Numbered from the stretch's first letter, positions 1 to 5,969 are shown. The stretch is DNA of 6,031 bases from Bacteroidales bacterium (GCA_031254735.1 JAIRTU010000019.1:1-6031), one strand, 5' to 3'. Notes: generated from the letters alone by a model not told the origin. Program-made: numbers and translations.

Positions 1-129
1 GATCATATACGCAGGAAGAAAACCGTTTGCACCCGAAACAAGAACCGTCTTATTCTCAAACAATTTCCAATCTATATCAGAGGATATGATATATTGCAAA
101 TCTTCTTTTACTATTTTATTTTGATACAT
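1..129 (-). CDS. NAD-dependent epimerase/dehydratase (extended SDR), N-terminal 43 codons only
   Basis: Partial gene whose 5' end is inside the window and whose remainder lies beyond the left edge. The 43 visible residues begin [17 protein letters not shown] and contain a Rossmann nucleotide-binding start, [17 protein letters not shown] (residues 27-43): a hydrophobic beta strand followed by GxxGFL. This is typical of extended short-chain dehydrogenases acting on nucleotide sugars. The third glycine of the usual GxxGxxG is a proline, and there is a lead of about 26 residues before the strand; I recall this combination in polysaccharide-cluster epimerases. The ATG overlaps the end of rfbH by 14 nt, and AAGGAA lies just upstream, so translation is probably coupled. 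From its place after RfbF-G-H it could reduce or epimerise the CDP-3,6-dideoxy-4-ketohexose, as paratose or abequose synthases do, but the specificity cannot be read from this fragment. Confidence 0.82.
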   Translation of the reverse strand, partial: MYQNKIVKEDLQYIISSDIDWKLFENKTVLVSGANGFLPAYMI

Positions 130-1450
130 ATTCCTTGATTTCTTTTACCATATAATCCAACATTTCTTTTGTCATGCCCGGATAAACGCCTATCCAAAAA
201 GTGTTGTTCATAATAATGTCGGTATTGGTCAAATCTCCCGCCACACGATACCCTTGCTTTGATGTTCTCATCTCGTTGAAACACGGATGCATCAGCAGAT
301 TGCCCGCAAAGAGAAGTCGGGTTTGTATGTTTTTACTTTCCAAATATTTTAATAAATCTACACGAGAGAAATTCACATCGGGTTTCAAAGTAAGTAAAAA
401 TCCAAACCAGCCGGGTTTTGAATGTTCCTCTGCTTCGGGCAGATAAAAAACCTCCGACAAATCCGACAACTGTTCACGCAGATATTCCCAATTTTCTTGT
501 CTTGCTTTTACAAAATCGGGCAATTTTTCCAATTGGGCGCACCCGACAGCCGCCTGCATATCCGTAACTTTCAGATTATATCCAAAATGAGAATACACAT
601 ATTTATGGTCGTAACCCAAAGGCAGTTCGCCATGTTGCTGTGTGAAACGATGTTTGCAGGTATCATCTTTTCCCGAAGGACAATAACAATCGCGTCCCCA
701 ATCTCTGAACGAAGCCATGATACGTTTCAACAAAGGATTGTCGGTATAAACAGCCCCGCCCTCGCCCATGGTGATATGATGCGGCGGATAAAAGCTGGAT
801 GTTCCTATGTCTCCGACCGTTCCGGTATATTTCCATTGGTCGTTTATCCGATACTGCGAACCCAAAGCATCGCAATTGTCTTCAACAAGCCAAAGATTGT
901 ATTTTTCGCAAAAATCTTTAACTGCTTTTAAATCAAATGGATTTCCAAGTGTGTGAGCAATCATTACGGCTTTGGTTTTCTCGCTGCGAGCGGCTTCCAA
1001 CTTTGTAACGTCAATATTATATTGCGGAATGCTTACGTCTGCAAAAACAGGAATTGCACCAAATTGAACAATCGGAGATATGGTTGTCGGGAAACCTGCG
1101 GCAACCGTAATCACTTCATCGCCTCTTCGGATAGCACGCTCTTTCAAAAGCGGAGACGTTAAAGTCGTAAATGCCAACAAATTGGCAGACGATCCCGAAT
1201 TGACCAACAGACAATATTTTACACCCAAAAATTCGGCAAATTCTTTTTCAAACCGATCGGCATAACGTCCGGTTGTAAGCCAAAAATCCAAGGAAGAATC
1301 CACCAAATTGATCATTTCCCGCTCATCGAATTTCCGTCCGCCGTAAGCAATTCTGTCACCGGGAGAAAATTCTTTTTTTTGTGCAAAAACTTCCTCGTAA
1401 TATTCTTTGACCAACAAAAGGATCTGTTCTCTCAACTGTTTTTTTTTCAT
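116..1450 (-). CDS. rfbH: CDP-4-keto-6-deoxy-D-glucose 3-dehydratase (E1), PMP and [2Fe-2S] dependent
   Basis: Cytoplasmic enzyme (also called DdhC or AscC) that removes the 3-hydroxyl of CDP-4-keto-6-deoxyglucose, working with a separate flavin/iron-sulfur reductase. The protein is 444 aa, near the roughly 437 aa usual for the family, and has the DegT/DnrJ/EryC1 aminotransferase fold. Visible landmarks are VNSGSSAN (83-90, cofactor phosphate region), EDNCDALGS (190-198) and [15 protein letters not shown] (219-233). In the last motif the PLP-binding lysine of aminotransferases is replaced by His224, the hallmark of this dehydratase, which binds PMP non-covalently. Cys193, Cys255, Cys257 and Cys265 fit the family's cluster pattern of one distant cysteine, then C-x-C-x7-C. 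The start is 6 nt after the rfbG stop and has no clear Shine-Dalgarno. Codons 2-4 form an A9 run. The reductase partner is not visible in the window. Confidence 0.95.
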   Translation of the reverse strand: MKKKQLREQILLLVKEYYEEVFAQKKEFSPGDRIAYGGRKFDEREMINLVDSSLDFWLTTGRYADRFEKEFAEFLGVKYCLLVNSGSSANLLAFTTLTSPLLKERAIRRGDEVITVAAGFPTTISPIVQFGAIPVFADVSIPQYNIDVTKLEAARSEKTKAVMIAHTLGNPFDLKAVKDFCEKYNLWLVEDNCDALGSQYRINDQWKYTGTVGDIGTSSFYPPHHITMGEGGAVYTDNPLLKRIMASFRDWGRDCYCPSGKDDTCKHRFTQQHGELPLGYDHKYVYSHFGYNLKVTDMQAAVGCAQLEKLPDFVKARQENWEYLREQLSDLSEVFYLPEAEEHSKPGWFGFLLTLKPDVNFSRVDLLKYLESKNIQTRLLFAGNLLMHPCFNEMRTSKQGYRVAGDLTNTDIIMNNTFWIGVYPGMTKEMLDYMVKEIKEYVSK

Positions 1451-1456
1451 GACAGA

Positions 1457-2515
1457 TTATACATATTGTTTTATTTGTTCCTGAAATATCATTTTTACTT
1501 TATCTTTTTCTTCATAATACGCTTTATACCAGTCCAACGTATAGGTTAATGCTTGTTCGGCATGCAGTTTGGGCTGCCAATTCAATTCTTTTTCGGCTTT
1601 GGCAATGTCTAACGAAAGTAAATTCGCTTCGTGCGGTTGATTGTGCAATTGAGTGAAAATCACTTCTCCTTTTCCCCAAATTTTCAAGGCTAAATCGGTC
1701 ATTTCTTTCACCGTCAAAACATCTTCCAACCGAGGTCCGAAATTGAACGCCCCTGCATATTGCAGCGGATTTTCCGTCATTTTCATTCCCAAAGTCAAAT
1801 ATCCTGTCAGCGGCTCCAACACATGTTGCCAGGGTCGTACCGCTTTGGGATTGCGTATTTGTACGGCTTCGTTCTTTGCCAAAGCCCGCACTATATCGGG
1901 GATCAATCGGTCTGCCGACCAATCGCCGCCGCCAATCACGTTTCCCGCTCTGGCAGAAGCAATGGCTTTTTTATGTTCATCGTAATTGTTCGGATTGAAA
2001 AAAGATTTTCTGTAAGAATCCGTAAGCAATTCCGCACACGCCTTGCTTGCACTGTACGGGTCGTAACCGCCCAAAGGGTCGGATTCTTTGTATGCCTGTC
2101 CTGTTTCATTATTTTGATACACCTTGTCGGTGGTTATCATCACTCCCGCACAGGGTTTTTCCAAATTTCGGATAGCGTCCAACACATTGGCAGTTCCCAT
2201 TACATTTACTTCAAATGTCTCGTTTGGAATACGGTACGACTCTCTCACCAAAGGCTGTGCCGCAAGATGAAAGACAAAATCCGGTTGAAAATCAAGTATT
2301 TTCCGTTGTAATAATTCTTTGTTTCTAATATCCGCAATCACAGACGTACAAAGGGTATCGCCATGAATTACCGTATATAAATCGGGATTGGTACGGGGTG
2401 CAAGAGCGTAACCCATTACTTCCGCATTCAGATAACGCAAAATCATAAGCAACCAAGACCCTTTAAATCCTGTATGTCCTGTTACAAATACTCGTTTTCC
2501 TTTATACCTGTTCAT
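1457..2515 (-). CDS. rfbG: CDP-glucose 4,6-dehydratase
   Basis: Cytoplasmic NAD-dependent extended SDR (DdhB) that converts CDP-D-glucose to CDP-4-keto-6-deoxy-D-glucose by internal oxidation, elimination of water and reduction. The length, 352 aa, is usual for the family. The Rossmann glycine motif is VTGHTGFKGSW (11-21), and FHLAAQPLVRESY (82-94) is the following NAD-side motif. The catalytic triad region is TTDKVY (128-133) plus Tyr154 and Lys158 in YSASK. The C-terminal substrate region carries RPWQHVLEP (227-235), which is characteristic of CDP-glucose dehydratases. The gene lies 3 nt downstream of rfbF and 6 nt upstream of rfbH, so it is clearly co-transcribed. The start ATG follows the rfbF stop; another ATG overlapping that stop leads to an in-frame stop after five codons and is not used. 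Confidence 0.96.
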   Translation of the reverse strand: MNRYKGKRVFVTGHTGFKGSWLLMILRYLNAEVMGYALAPRTNPDLYTVIHGDTLCTSVIADIRNKELLQRKILDFQPDFVFHLAAQPLVRESYRIPNETFEVNVMGTANVLDAIRNLEKPCAGVMITTDKVYQNNETGQAYKESDPLGGYDPYSASKACAELLTDSYRKSFFNPNNYDEHKKAIASARAGNVIGGGDWSADRLIPDIVRALAKNEAVQIRNPKAVRPWQHVLEPLTGYLTLGMKMTENPLQYAGAFNFGPRLEDVLTVKEMTDLALKIWGKGEVIFTQLHNQPHEANLLSLDIAKAEKELNWQPKLHAEQALTYTLDWYKAYYEEKDKVKMIFQEQIKQYV

Positions 2516-2518
2516 ACA

Positions 2519-3292
2519 TTACCAGACTTTCCAGGGAGCATTTCCCGATTTCCACATTTCTTCCAAAAGGTTTTTATCTCTCTGTGTATCCATACATTGC
2601 CAAAAACCTTGATGATGATAGCCAACCAATTCGCCTCTTTCGGCTAATTCTCGAAGCGGATACTGCTCGAAAACGGTGGTATCGTCTTTCAACAAATCGA
2701 ACACTTGCGGGGTCAACACCATAAAACCGCCGTTGATAACACTGCCGTCTTCCTCCGATTTTTCTCTAAACGAACGTATTACATTTTCCGTATCTATATC
2801 AATAATGCCAAAACGTTGACAAACATTTACAATGGAAATGGTAGCGATTTTCCCTTTTTGGCGGTGCAATTTCACGAGTTCGGGAATATTAATATTTGCA
2901 ACGCCATCGCCGTAGGTAAGCATAAAATCTTCGTCTCCGACAAATTTCTGTACTCTTTTCAACCGTCCGCCTGTCATTGTGTCCAACCCTGTATTGATGA
3001 TGGTTACTTTCCACGGCTCGGAGTCGTTGTTGTGAACGGTCATCTCGTTATGATTTGAAAAATCGAAGGTAACATCGCTGTTGTGCAGATAATAATCGGC
3101 AAACCATTCTTTTATAACATATTGTTTATAGCCGGCACAGACAATAAACTCATTAAATCCATAGTGAGAATAAATCTTCATAATATGCCAAAGGATAGGC
3201 TTTTCGCCGATTTCTACCATAGGTTTGGGCTTCAAATGGCTCTCTTCGGTGATCCGAGAACCATACCCCCCTGCAAGGATAACCACTTTCAT
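2519..3292 (-). CDS. rfbF: glucose-1-phosphate cytidylyltransferase
   Basis: First enzyme of the CDP-deoxysugar route (DdhA): alpha-D-glucose-1-phosphate plus CTP gives CDP-glucose and pyrophosphate, in the cytoplasm with Mg2+. The 257-aa product matches the family's usual length. It opens with the nucleotidyltransferase signature LAGGYGSR (6-13) and KPKPM (21-25), whose basic residues contact the CTP phosphates. LTYGDGV (125-131) holds Asp129, a likely metal ligand. GGFMVL (188-193) and FWQCMDTQRD (230-239) with Asp235 complete the active site. It is the first gene of the minus-strand operon; the ATG sits at the edge of a 371-bp divergent intergenic region. A TAnnTTTG box about 100 nt upstream could drive the operon. 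No Shine-Dalgarno is evident, which is common in Bacteroidota. Confidence 0.96.
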   Translation of the reverse strand: MKVVILAGGYGSRITEESHLKPKPMVEIGEKPILWHIMKIYSHYGFNEFIVCAGYKQYVIKEWFADYYLHNSDVTFDFSNHNEMTVHNNDSEPWKVTIINTGLDTMTGGRLKRVQKFVGDEDFMLTYGDGVANINIPELVKLHRQKGKIATISIVNVCQRFGIIDIDTENVIRSFREKSEEDGSVINGGFMVLTPQVFDLLKDDTTVFEQYPLRELAERGELVGYHHQGFWQCMDTQRDKNLLEEMWKSGNAPWKVW

Positions 3293-3354
3293 TATTAAGA
3301 CAACTAATTTTTTATGTTTATCAATTATAATAATAACGTTTATCGGTGTCTTAC

Positions 3355-3390
3355 AAAATGTAAAACATAAACATTACTACATTACATTTT
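3355..3390 (-). repeat. inverted repeat in the predicted rfb operon leader
   Basis: AAAATGTAA (3355-3363) and TTACATTTT (3382-3390) are exact reverse complements separated by 18 nt. They lie just downstream of the TATCTTTG box, at the start of the predicted leader. The pair could form an RNA hairpin or be an operator with two half-sites. Because it is AT-only apart from one G:C pair, chance is a real alternative. Confidence 0.4.
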
Positions 3391-3391
3391 A

Positions 3392-3399
3392 CAAAGATA
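3392..3399 (-). promoter_or_regulatory. candidate Bacteroides-type -7 box for the rfbF-G-H operon
   Basis: On the minus strand this reads TATCTTTG, a full match to the Bacteroidota housekeeping -7 consensus TAnnTTTG. It would place the transcript start near 3385 and leave a leader of about 93 nt before rfbF. The -33 region is AT-rich but has no clear TTTG at the usual distance, so the match is to one element only. Confidence 0.5.
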
Positions 3400-3537
3400 A
3401 TATTAATTTGAATATAAATAATCATCACCGTCCCGGAAAAATAAAAAGTTTGTACTGCGTAAAGTGTATTTGTTTGGTTATTAAACGGCTAAATATTATT
3501 TTGAGGTCGAGAAAAATTATGGAGTGAAAAAATGTTG

Positions 3538-3545
3538 TACCTTTG
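3538..3545 (+). promoter_or_regulatory. candidate -7 box upstream of the ECF sigma operon (distal)
   Basis: TACCTTTG is a perfect TAnnTTTG match 119 nt before the sigma-factor ATG. No TTTG lies at a suitable -33 distance (the nearest, at 3500-3503, is 34 nt away), so this is weaker than the proximal candidate. Confidence 0.4.
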
Positions 3546-3564
3546 TAAGATCGGCGTATGGGTT

Positions 3565-3593
3565 TTTGCTTTCGCAAAATTATTTTATCTTTG
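3565..3593 (+). promoter_or_regulatory. candidate promoter of the ECF sigma operon (proximal)
   Basis: TTTG (3565-3568), a 17-nt spacer and TATCTTTG (3586-3593) form a plausible Bacteroidota promoter, with a leader of roughly 60-65 nt before the ATG at 3664. The -33 element lies inside a perfect 6-bp inverted repeat, TTTTGC-TTTC-GCAAAA (3564-3579). A regulator or the RNA hairpin of a distal transcript could act there. The promoter call rests on consensus matches only. Confidence 0.55.
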
Positions 3594-3663
3594 AAATTGT
3601 TTTCTGTTTTTTTCGACCAAATGTTGTTTTCTTCGTATAACTGTTAAACCAATGTAAAATCCG

Positions 3664-4206
3664 ATGGACAAACTTTTATTGAACAACCTGATAACTCTAA
3701 GCCTGAAAAACGATTACAAGGCTTTTCGGGAGATTGTTGAAGCGTATCAATTGTCGGTTTATTCGTTGGTGTTTAAATTGTTAAACAACGAACAGGACGC
3801 GAAAGACGTTGTGCAGGAAACATTTATAAAAGTCTGGCTGAATTTGGAAAAATACAATGCCGACAAAAAATTTATCAATTGGCTTTACAAAATAGCAACC
3901 AACCTCTGCATGGACAAATTACGCTCTTTGAAATATTCGGAAAACCTTGAAAACAATATCTCGACGTTGATCGCTTCCGACAATGCGGAACAGAAAATGA
4001 TAGACGAAGAATTTGAAAAAACAGTTCGCTTCCTTGTCAATGGATTGACGCCCAAACAAAAAATTGTCTTCACCCTGCATTGTGTGGACGGATTGGAGAT
4101 AAAAGAAATAATCGAAATAACAGGAATGACTTCGGCGAAAATAAAAAGCAATTTGTTTTTAGCCCGAAAACATATCCGAACAAAATTGGCTCATTATGAA
4201 AAATAA
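3664..4206 (+). CDS. ECF-type RNA polymerase sigma factor
   Basis: A 180-aa sigma-70 family protein with only regions 2 and 4, the ECF layout. Region 2 spans about residues 18-88: the core-binding helix DAKDVVQETFIKVW (45-58), then FINWLYKIATNLCMDKLR (70-87), the -10 recognition helix. A short linker of about 35 residues, rich in Glu and Asn, follows. Region 4 covers about 126-175, beginning LTPKQKIVFTLH and ending with the recognition helix SAKIKSNLFLARKHIRTKL. The protein would direct core polymerase to a small regulon. The stop overlaps the ATG of the next gene by 11 nt, the coupling usual for a sigma factor and its inhibitor. Two TAnnTTTG boxes lie upstream; autoregulation is likely by analogy but not shown. 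An earlier ATG at 3652 is immediately followed by a stop, which supports the start at 3664. Confidence 0.95.
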   Translation: MDKLLLNNLITLSLKNDYKAFREIVEAYQLSVYSLVFKLLNNEQDAKDVVQETFIKVWLNLEKYNADKKFINWLYKIATNLCMDKLRSLKYSENLENNISTLIASDNAEQKMIDEEFEKTVRFLVNGLTPKQKIVFTLHCVDGLEIKEIIEITGMTSAKIKSNLFLARKHIRTKLAHYEK

Positions 4207-4594
4207 AAACAAAGAAACATTAGACCTCTTCATGGAGAAGCTGCGGCAATTTCAACCGCAATTATCGGAAAGCGAAGCACTGACCGATACCGTTATCCAT
4301 GCGGTAAAAAACACTTCCCGCAAGCGGAAACCGTCTTTTTTGTCGTTTGTGCAGACGTTTTCCGGCGTTGCCGCCGTGCTGTTGGGCTTTCTTTTTCTTT
4401 TTCAATGCAATTACCGCGAAAAAGAACAAAGTACCATATCTGCTGTTGTCGCCCACAACAAAAATGCAACATCGCCCTGTGAAGAAATGCTGAACGAAAA
4501 CCAACCCAATCCGGTGGAAGTCTACTTATGCTATCTGCAAAGAGACAGAGAAAAAAATCAATACCGGGAAACTTTAATAAACAAATTTAATTAA
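4196..4594 (+). CDS. single-pass membrane protein, putative anti-sigma factor
   Basis: A 132-aa protein whose order is cytoplasmic head, one transmembrane helix, small periplasmic tail. The head (1-46) has an amphipathic helix, LDLFMEKLRQF, followed by PQLSESEALTDTVIHAV; I recall similar short stretches in Bacteroidales proteins next to ECF sigma factors. The basic cluster SRKRKP (41-46) precedes a hydrophobic segment at about 48-70, so the N-terminus should be inside. The tail (71-132) contains Cys95 and Cys112 and no recognisable domain. It lacks the zinc motif (HxxxCxxC) of ZAS anti-sigma factors and any FecR domain. The start overlaps the sigma gene by 11 nt, and the lipoprotein gene begins 2 nt after its stop. 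The anti-sigma role is inferred from position, size and topology. A small scaffold for the lipoprotein is another possibility. Confidence 0.8.
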   Translation: MKNKNKETLDLFMEKLRQFQPQLSESEALTDTVIHAVKNTSRKRKPSFLSFVQTFSGVAAVLLGFLFLFQCNYREKEQSTISAVVAHNKNATSPCEEMLNENQPNPVEVYLCYLQRDREKNQYRETLINKFN

Positions 4595-4596
4595 TC

Positions 4597-5754
4597 ATGA
4601 AACCGATAACAAAAATCTTTTGGGGAGTTGTCCTGCTTGTTGCAACCTCCTGTTCAGAGCAACCAAACAACATGCTTACCGTTATCTCTCCCGACGGTTC
4701 TTGCAGGAGAGATTTTTATGCGTATGTCGATTCTGCCTTTATGACAAGCGATTTCGGCAAGAAAAAAAATCCCTTTCCTGTCGAAATAGACAGCACGTAT
4801 ATTGTTGCATGGCAATATCGAAACGGAGAGATAAAACGCAATTTTCCTGTTTCGCCGCAAGAATACGAGGCGATTGTGCTTGCGGACACATCTGCCGAAA
4901 TGCAGATACGCAACAAAGAATTTCTTGTGTTTATAAGTCGCCGGTACAAATCGGTGGAAGAAATGGCGACACAGTTCAGACTGAAACCCGATCACGCTTG
5001 GAGTAAGATGAATATCCAATATCGTTTCGAGAAGAAATTCCGCTTTTTCTATACATATTACTTATATCAGGAAACGTATCCTCGATTAGACCTCCCCTTT
5101 GATGTGCCTCTTGAAAACTACATGACCAAAGAAGAATCTGATTTTTGGTTTACGGGAGTCCCCAATCTTACGGAGGGAATGAACGGCGTAGAGGCAGAAG
5201 AATGTTTATCCGAAATTGAGCGAAAATACCGGACATGGTTCGAACATAACAGATGGAATATGCAATACGATTTTATCGCTTCTCATTACGACATGGTTGA
5301 AAATCCTCCTGTTTCCAAAGAAGAATTTATCGCTCTGAAAGATACGGTCTTTGAAACGGTTTACAATATGTTTGGAATAGACGACATGAAAATGGGACAT
5401 GAATTGGATGCTTATTTCAAAACAGATGTTTTCAAAATATTTGAAGACACAAAAGACAGCACCTTTACCTCTCTTGACGATCTCCTCCTGAATGAAGATT
5501 TTGTTTCCTATTTCAGCGATTGTTTTGCATACCGGCTCATCATGCCCGGCAAAGTAACCTCTTCCAACGGAGTCATGCGGGGAGACACCTTGAATTGGAA
5601 TCTCACCGCCTATCGAATGATTCCCGACAATTACGTTCTCGAAGCAAAATCGCAAAAGCTGAATATCCCGATAGTGCTGCTTACCGTAATATTAGCCCTC
5701 ACCGCAATCGGAATTTTCATTTACCGAAGAAAACAGGAAAAAATGTTCCGTTAA
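4597..5754 (+). CDS. predicted lipoprotein with C-terminal transmembrane helix, unknown function
   Basis: A 385-aa protein that I do not recognise as a named family. It starts with a lipoprotein-like signal, MKPITKIFWGVVLLVATSC, with Cys19 as the candidate lipidation site; the -3 residue is Ala rather than Leu, so the lipobox is weaker than ideal. The following SEQPNN is not the acidic surface-export signal of Bacteroidota. The large extracytoplasmic part is rich in Asp, Glu, Tyr and Phe and looks mixed helical. Near the end is a beta-like stretch, SNGVMRGDTLNWNLT (323-337) then YVLEAKSQKLN (346-356), which I recall from Bacteroidales hypothetical proteins and which loosely resembles the end of LppM-like domains. 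A helix at about 357-376 and RRKQEK close the chain, giving a cytoplasmic tail. It would thus be held in the inner membrane at both ends. The 2-nt gap to the anti-sigma gene suggests a sensor or effector of the same system. Confidence 0.9.
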   Translation: MKPITKIFWGVVLLVATSCSEQPNNMLTVISPDGSCRRDFYAYVDSAFMTSDFGKKKNPFPVEIDSTYIVAWQYRNGEIKRNFPVSPQEYEAIVLADTSAEMQIRNKEFLVFISRRYKSVEEMATQFRLKPDHAWSKMNIQYRFEKKFRFFYTYYLYQETYPRLDLPFDVPLENYMTKEESDFWFTGVPNLTEGMNGVEAEECLSEIERKYRTWFEHNRWNMQYDFIASHYDMVENPPVSKEEFIALKDTVFETVYNMFGIDDMKMGHELDAYFKTDVFKIFEDTKDSTFTSLDDLLLNEDFVSYFSDCFAYRLIMPGKVTSSNGVMRGDTLNWNLTAYRMIPDNYVLEAKSQKLNIPIVLLTVILALTAIGIFIYRRKQEKMFR

Positions 5755-5764
5755 AGTTTTTCGC

Positions 5765-5819
5765 TGTCTGAACCGAGATTTTGTCTGAATGGTGATTGTT
5801 ATTGTCTGAACTGGGATTT
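5765..5819 (+). repeat. three direct TGTCTGAA-N4-GATT units
   Basis: Copies start at 5765, 5782 and 5803. In each, TGTCTGAA is followed by exactly four bases and then GATT. The first two units abut with a 17-bp period; the third follows after four extra bases. The unit consensus is about TGTCTGAAYNGNGATT. Confidence 0.75.
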
Positions 5820-5850
5820 ATGAGATTAATATGATTATTGTGATTATGTT
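5815..5850 (+). repeat. four 9-bp GATTA-type tandem repeats
   Basis: GATTTATGA, GATTAATAT, GATTATTGT and GATTATGTT follow one another with an exact 9-bp period (starts 5815, 5824, 5833, 5842). The first shares its GATT with the third TGTCTGAA unit, so the two arrays are joined. The first four or five bases of each unit are conserved and the rest drift. Confidence 0.7.
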
Positions 5851-5930
5851 CTTTGTTCAGACGGCGTGAAAGTCCCCTTTATGGAATTTAGGGGCAAATT
5901 AGAGGCGTTCAGACAAAAAGAAATTTCGGC

Positions 5931-5957
5931 GGATACGGTATCTTATCCTTTTTTTTT
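5931..5957 (+). terminator. weak intrinsic terminator
   Basis: GGATA (5931-5935) and TATCC (5944-5948) form a 5-bp stem with an 8-nt loop, followed at once by nine T residues (5949-5957). It could end the sigma/anti-sigma/lipoprotein transcript, though it lies about 180 nt after the last stop codon and the stem is short. Confidence 0.5.
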
Positions 5958-5958
5958 C

Positions 5959-5966
5959 TATTTTTG
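5959..5966 (+). promoter_or_regulatory. candidate -7 box for a gene beyond the right edge
   Basis: TATTTTTG matches TAnnTTTG, right after the T-tract. No TTTG is seen at a proper -33 distance. If used, transcription would start close to 5973, at the beginning of the hairpin at 5970-5998. Confidence 0.35.
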
Positions 5967-5969
5967 CAG

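Larger units (their letters stand above)
3293..3663. other. divergent intergenic region between the rfb operon and the sigma-factor operon
   Basis: This stretch separates two operons that point away from each other. I see no credible gene: open frames on either strand are short, full of rare aromatic and basic runs, and lack homology-like motifs. It is very AT-rich and carries a minus-strand TAnnTTTG box, two plus-strand TAnnTTTG boxes, a 9-bp inverted repeat in the predicted rfb leader, and a near-perfect 12-bp inverted repeat (arms 3505-3516 and 3607-3618, 11 of 12 matching) that brackets both plus-strand promoter candidates. Confidence 0.8.
5765..5915. repeat. composite repeat element with 9-bp terminal inverted repeats
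   Basis: The stretch begins TGTCTGAAC (5765-5773) and ends GTTCAGACA (5907-5915), exact inverted repeats with 5'-TG...CA-3' ends. A further inverted copy, GTTCAGAC, lies at 5855-5862. Inside are tandem direct units, a GATTA array and a hairpin (CCCCT 5874-5878, AGGGG 5890-5894, 11-nt loop). There is no open reading frame and no obvious target-site duplication. From memory, TGTCTGAA...GATT and CCCCTTTA...TTTAGGGG stretches recur between genes in many environmental Bacteroidota, so this looks like a dispersed non-coding repeat, possibly a MITE-like element. Confidence 0.65.

Noticed and set aside
422..931. 169-codon plus-strand open frame opposite rfbH
   Set aside because: It is antisense to a well-supported enzyme gene, and its translation shows no recognisable motif.
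1760..2311. 183-codon open frame on the plus strand opposite rfbG
   Set aside because: It is wholly antisense to a gene with complete CDP-glucose dehydratase motifs; its product is rich in Cys, His and Arg with no domain logic.
3225..3527. 100-codon plus-strand frame spanning the rfbF start and the intergenic region
   Set aside because: It begins inside rfbF on the opposite strand and runs through AT-rich DNA that holds promoter boxes; its composition (Ile, Asn, Lys runs) is that of translated non-coding sequence.
5206..5655. 149-codon minus-strand frame opposite the lipoprotein gene
   Set aside because: It is antisense to a gene with a signal sequence and C-terminal helix in the same operon; there is no start context or motif.
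5765..5850. CRISPR array
   Set aside because: The repeated units are 9-21 bp apart, with no unique spacers of normal length and no cas genes.
5874..5894. Terminator from the CCCCT/AGGGG hairpin
   Set aside because: No T-tract follows on the plus strand (GCAAATTAG), so it does not have the form of an intrinsic terminator in that direction.
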